Both the position numbers and the translations under genes were made by a program. Below are positions 61,801 through 64,000 of a stretch of 64,000 bases of DNA, in pieces. The first letter of the stretch is position 1. Every line of letters starts with the position of its first letter. The notes under the pieces are model-generated. The model was not told the DNA's origin. It made no database searches and saw only the letters and a program-made list of their open reading frames with translations. The stretch is from Gordius sp. MW1 (taxonomy: Eukaryota > Nematomorpha > Gordioida > Gordea > Gordiidae): positions 2,182,001 through 2,246,000 of the forward strand of contig OZ038528.1 in the NCBI GenBank assembly GCA_964036665.1. Reading direction: 5' to 3'.

Positions 61801-63758
61801 TTCACATAATAATTTCGTCTTAAAATGCCTCGAAAACGCAGTTGTTTTTGATAATGCAATTATTTCGTAACAACTCCTCAGCTGATGATTAAATGTAATG
61901 GATTTACCGGGGGGGGATTTATAGTATCAAGCCTTTGGCTCACCAGATCAGTGACCCAGGGGGCATTACATGGGCTGAAATTTTGAAAATAGCATTACTT
62001 AGCTTCAAACGCCAAAGGTTTGTTATATAATAGTGTGACTCAATTAAGTAGTGTTGTGACTGGGTTTTGTTCGGTCGACCTATGGTTTTAGTCGACTAAA
62101 CATTAACAGATTAAAGGTTTCTAGCCGTTTTAACAACACTCCCTAGGATTATCTATTAGCAAGTTTAGTTACTTCAAGTATATTTGACAAAATGGGGACA
62201 CAAAAGAAACACTGGACAGTTGCAGAAAATTTCAGCGAATTGAATTGAATAAAATGATTATTACGTTGCATGGGCGTAGCCATAGAGGGGGGCAGAGAAG
62301 CGCGGTTGCCCCCCCTCTAAATTAAAAAATGTGTTTAAATTTATTGAAATGGCTAAAATTTCAAAAAATGATCATTTTGCCCCTCCCGAAATCCTTTTTA
62401 CCACCCCCCCCCCTTTAACTCTAATGACGGCTACGCCCATGTTCGCCTTTATTAAAATGAATTTTAGGAGCTATAGGAGCTAGAAGGTATGAATGCATTA
62501 TAAAATGGAAATAGCCGAAATTTTTATCCTTAAGTAATTGCTTGCAGGACCTCGATATACCTCCAAGTATTTAGCGACGTTTTGAAGGCAGTTCTCAGAG
62601 ATGGGCGAATTCAATGGCTCTCCTCCGACCCTGACGATTTGTCGAATCTCTTATTAAGTCAGGTAAAATTAAGCGAGCTCTCCAGCTCTATAATTAATTG
62701 ATTTGCTTCTTGGTATAAACATAAATAACGTGACTTATTATGGGGAAAAGTTATTATTGATTGTGCAATCATATATTTATTAACCACAGTGTTTTTTTCT
62801 CTCCTTATTCCTTGTTTGTTATATAGGCAGCTTTACTAATATTCAAGCAAAAGTCAAGATACATTTGTCAAATTTTGTAAATAGTAATTTTAAAATTTTT
62901 CGCAAGTTTAGACCTTATTCAGTAGTTTCTATGTCTAACAAAGATTTAACCGGTATTTTATGTGTTTTTTTTTAAAACTATAAAATTTATTATTTAGTTA
63001 TAAAGATTTATGAACATTTTAATAAATGACAAAAGTTATGGTATAATAATTTAAAATGAAAATAAGTTAGCGCCTTGCACCTGGTCCCAACGCGAGACAT
63101 ATAATGCTAAAATCGTGTCTTTAGGACGAATCATTATCAATTTTAGCGTTAAATTCCTGAAACAATGTTTAATTTATTTTCCACTATGTATGGTTGTAAA
63201 AAAGGCTGGGTTTTGTTTGGTCGACCTTTGCTGCGACTAAGACTAACGCGCGGCTTTGGTCTGTTTTTCAAATTTCGACTAAGCCTAGAGGTCGACTAAG
63301 AAAATCAGACCAATAAACCTTCGGTTCATTTATGTTTAGTCGACTAAAACCAAAGCTCGACTAAACACCGCCACCATATACATTTAATTTTCAAACGAGG
63401 CCCATTTCACTCTTAGGTGGCACAGCATCAAATTAACGCGGTTCAATCGTTGTCAAAACTAATGAATTGGCAAACCTTGTCAAATGAACCCTTCAACCCA
63501 ACCCGGAGTTGCGCTACAGAAGTGGGTCCAGGTATTAGTCCTACCATTACCCTCAAATCCCCCAATGAAAAATGGTATATTTACACCTAATCTTTGTATA
63601 TACCTTTATTTTTTCTTTGTGGTGTTTTTTGGCGGAATTGTATAATAAAGTTTTGTGAAACAAGAATGTTTAGGGTATAAAATGCCCTTAAAGAGGTGCA
63701 TTGTTATATTGTTTTAAAACTTTTAGGACTCTAACTTTATCAAAAGTAAGATTGGTTG
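55715..63758 (+). CDS. MED17: Mediator complex subunit 17 (15 exons seen, 3' end outside or unresolved)
   Basis: Head-module scaffold subunit of Mediator, which couples activators to RNA polymerase II in the nucleus. Exons: 55715-55827, 55866-55941, 55975-56039, 56074-56209, 56244-56430, 56470-56607, 56647-56783, 56960-57034, 57375-57455, 58443-58638, 60390-60606, 61644-61781, 62548-62662, 63417-63574, 63727-63758; all phases agree. They give about 621 aa; animal MED17 is about 650. Diagnostic blocks in order: WPWES (residue 75), LSKKK, ILLNGADRIT, LLNLRQNWRIKKIGQ, IIGDLSFKS, NFEVVKN, WHSKLETAQNNIFCKEI, CLEFGLHAHLL, RLAGPQAL, ARHLYLR, GYEALC, RDGRIQWL, LLLSQVAQHQINAVQSL, NWQTLS, TITLKSP. The first introns are only 33-39 nt, the later ones hold MITEs and an LTR fragment. 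Confidence 0.92.
55866..55941 (+). CDS. MED17: MED17 exon 2
   Basis: SLSFNEYINNLSEKLNFS matches 'PLSMSQNLARLAQRIDFS'. Acceptor AAATTATAG, donor AAG|GTATAA, phase 0. Confidence 0.85.
55975..56039 (+). CDS. MED17: MED17 exon 3
   Basis: Charged run then KKWPWESIHEKLK. The acceptor may be AAAAAG (55974, intron 33 nt) or AAAGCAG (55977, intron 36 nt). Donor AA|GTACAT, phase 2. Confidence 0.85.
56074..56209 (+). CDS. MED17: MED17 exon 4
   Basis: NSLIEINVLSDILKITK aligns without gaps to 'RSALTEMCVLYDVLSIVR' after splicing a 34-nt intron. Ends LLSKKK|GTACCC, phase 0. Confidence 0.9.
56244..56430 (+). CDS. MED17: MED17 exon 5
   Basis: ALSQASIILLNGADRIT … FELLNLRQNWRIKKIGQN … GDLSFKS, the most conserved MED17 block. 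Entered after a 34-nt intron, donor G|GTTTAT, phase 1. Confidence 0.95.
56470..56607 (+). CDS. MED17: MED17 exon 6
   Basis: VGSNFKENGNFEVVKN aligns with 'AGSLFPHHGTFEVIKN'. Entered after a 39-nt intron, donor G|GTAAAG. Confidence 0.9.
56647..56783 (+). CDS. MED17: MED17 exon 7
   Basis: KWHSKLETAQNNIFCKEIYY matches '[20 protein letters not shown]'. Entered after a 39-nt intron; donor AAA|GTAATT, phase 0. Confidence 0.93.
56960..57034 (+). CDS. MED17: MED17 exon 8
   Basis: LVAEMVQTKTQ continues 'LSREAVQIKSQ' exactly after splicing. Acceptor TTTGGTACAG, donor TCT|GTACTT, phase 0. Confidence 0.85.
57135..57302 (-). mobile_element. hAT-type MITE in MED17 intron 8
   Basis: CATGGGCGTACCCAGGGGG … AAAACCTGGGTATGCCCATG. 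Flanks TAATTACA and GTTTTACA match at 5 of 8. Confidence 0.85.
57375..57455 (+). CDS. MED17: MED17 exon 9
   Basis: LFPGVILIVSLQSGLRETIE, then acidic SSDNDS. Acceptor CATTGGTTAG, donor AGC|GTAAGT, phase 0-0. Confidence 0.8.
57924..58122. mobile_element. palindromic TA-flanked MITE, copy 6 (MED17 intron 9)
   Basis: TAGTGTTACATAAGAGGCTGG … CCCAGCCGTTTTTAAAACACTA. Confidence 0.85.
58443..58638 (+). CDS. MED17: MED17 exon 10
   Basis: NYLRCLEFGLHAHLLNS … CRKRLAGPQALKC matches 'HLYVLEHNLHLLIRE … HKRMRLSGPQAF'. Acceptor TTTCGTGCTAG, donor G|GTAAAG, phase 1. Confidence 0.92.
59100..59441 (-). mobile_element. LTR of a retrotransposon (3' LTR region, - orientation, rearranged)
   Basis: On the - strand a polypurine tract AAAGGGAGAAG (59442-59452) is followed at 59441 by TGTAGTGACAG, the typical 3' LTR start. 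Within it 59117-59166 and 59250-59294 form an inverted repeat (AAACTAAAAGCT arms), and AGGGTTAGGGTTAGGG (about 59214-59229) lies in the loop. The outer boundary is not certain. Confidence 0.45.
59545..59790 (-). pseudogene. LTR retrotransposon integrase C-terminal fragment
   Basis: On the - strand, YRIGDALWKQKYYRN … QEVWVKNNRPDWREGKIL … LSYDVHLTTEHNKN ends at a TAA (59545-59547). A 'VWVKNNRPDWREGKI … YDV' block is the small barrel domain at the C-terminus of Gypsy/BEL-type integrases, which binds DNA. The catalytic core is not present upstream, so the copy is truncated. It sits inside MED17 intron 10 in antisense. The polypurine tract and LTR start about 95 nt further on. Confidence 0.6.
60170..60343 (+). 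mobile_element. hAT-type MITE in MED17 intron 10
   Basis: CATGGGTGTAGGTGTAGCCAGG … CCCTGGCAACGCCTATG. Flanks GATTTGTT and GATTTATT match at 7 of 8. The left end carries a TGTAGG duplication. Confidence 0.88.
60390..60606 (+). CDS. MED17: MED17 exon 11
   Basis: Acidic SSGEDEEDIGIDRANYVRWL, then LLKPMVDMARHLYLR leading into the helix 'KHIFLRSR'. Acceptor TTAACGTAG, 46 nt after a MITE; donor AG|GTTGAT, phase 2. The acidic part is not in human MED17 as I know it. Confidence 0.85.
60710..60853 (+). mobile_element. hAT-type MITE in MED17 intron 11
   Basis: TTCGTAGCCAGCATTGG … CCCTGGCTACGCCCATG. Confidence 0.8.
60919..61078. mobile_element. palindromic MITE, copy 7 (MED17 intron 11)
   Basis: AGCGTTGTAAAACGACCGGG … ACCAAACAAAACCCATCCC; the right terminus is degraded. 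Confidence 0.75.
61366..61509 (+). mobile_element. hAT-type MITE in MED17 intron 11
   Basis: CATGGGCTTAGCCAGCATTGG … CCCTGACTACGCTCATG. Confidence 0.8.
61644..61781 (+). CDS. MED17: MED17 exon 12
   Basis: SLEAIDNLSRPHADP … INIVTKGYEALCR matches 'AATIDSLASRIEDP … VLITSQGYEQICK'. Phase 2-2, donor AG|GTCAAT. Confidence 0.93.
62050..62140. mobile_element. palindromic MITE, copy 8, deleted form (MED17 intron 12)
   Basis: AGTGTTGTGACTGGG … CTAGCCGTTTTAACAACACT, only 91 bp: the centre and most of the right arm are gone. Confidence 0.75.
62269..62441 (-). mobile_element. hAT-type MITE in MED17 intron 12
   Basis: CATGGGCGTAGCCATAGAGG … GACGGCTACGCCCATG. Confidence 0.85.
62548..62662 (+). CDS. MED17: MED17 exon 13
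   Basis: AVLRDGRIQWLSSDPDDLSN and LLLSQ match '[26 protein letters not shown]'. Acceptor GCTTGCAG, donor CAG|GTAAAA. Confidence 0.93.
63189..63369. mobile_element. palindromic MITE, copy 9 (MED17 intron 13)
   Basis: GGTTGTAAAAAAGGCTGGG … GTCGACTAAAACCAAAGCTC; right terminus lost. Confidence 0.75.
63417..63574 (+). CDS. MED17: MED17 exon 14
   Basis: VAQHQINAVQSLSKLMNWQT, then TITLKSPNEK matching 'AITVASPSGD'. Donor TG|GTATAT, phase 2. A donor at G|GTATTA (63531) would truncate this conserved part. Confidence 0.88.
63727..63758 (+). CDS. MED17: MED17 exon 15 (tentative)
   Basis: Acceptor AACTTTTAG in the right phase; TLTLSKVRLVG continues the '…YAISVRNG' strand. The donor could be 63759 (G|GTAAAA) or AAA|GTAAGA at 63746. 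The final 30-50 residues are not recognised in the remaining 240 bases. Confidence 0.5.
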
Positions 63759-64000
63759 GTAAAATTAATATACAGTTTATTAATTTTCCTTATATTTAAC
63801 TTGACTCGCTGAACAAATCGCCTGTGATAGGTTGAATTTAAAGTTATTACATATGGCTTAGATTTTATATTTGCTAAAAATGAGGAACTTCAAGTCATTC
63901 TTTTCTTGAAACCGTTTGATACTTTCTTTAAAATCGGCAATTTTATTGAAATTAATGGATGGCTTTACAGAAACCACGAGATTATATTGTTTTTCGCAAT

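Noticed and set aside
8208..62441. Regularly recurring 30-40 bp GC motifs considered as a CRISPR-like array
   Set aside because: They are paired inverted ends of dispersed MITEs at irregular distances in an animal genome, not direct repeats with spacers.

Overview
This is AT-rich nuclear DNA from an invertebrate animal. Genes are split by GT–AG introns, coding exons stand out as GC-richer islands, and the space between them is packed with small inverted-repeat transposons. The phylum cannot be fixed from the sequence alone. One gene has five or six introns of only 33–39 nt at its 5' end followed by introns of 0.15–1.75 kb, a size polarity described in flatworms such as schistosomes, but that is only a hint.

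Two conserved multi-exon genes were reconstructed exon by exon with consistent phases, both on the + strand. (1) An unc-5 netrin receptor, complete in 18 coding exons from 22024 to 40479 (about 1190 aa): signal peptide, two Ig domains, two thrombospondin type-1 repeats, one membrane span, a lineage-specific cytoplasmic linker, ZU5, UPA and death domain. (2) The Mediator head subunit MED17, from 55715 to beyond the right part of the window (15 coding exons, about 621 aa seen; only the C-terminal tail is missing).

Two divergent class A GPCR-like genes are also on + strand: a single-exon one at 556–1590 and one at 44660–45928 whose frame is broken twice. A possible secreted peptide or first exon lies at 6399–6695. 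Retroelement remains are two C-terminal fragments with an R2-type restriction-like endonuclease signature (41.0–41.8 kb on +, 51.8–52.2 kb on -) and the 3' end of an LTR retrotransposon on the - strand (59.1–59.8 kb).

Repeats dominate the rest. More than 30 copies of a 100–190 bp element with ends CATGGGCGTAGCCAGG/CCTGGCTACGCCCATG are present; several have perfect 8-bp target duplications, so the family is best read as hAT-type MITEs. A second palindromic family (about 100–200 bp, TA-flanked) has nine copies. Other families are a pogo-like MITE pair, a GC-rich 630-bp inverted-repeat element, a 165-bp hairpin tandem array (47.2–48.4 kb) and a CCAAT/tRNA-B-box array (48.6–50.9 kb). Thirteen hAT-type MITEs sit inside unc-5 introns, some within 20–30 nt of splice donors, and make up much of that gene's intron length. 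No CRISPR, rRNA or intact tRNA gene was seen.
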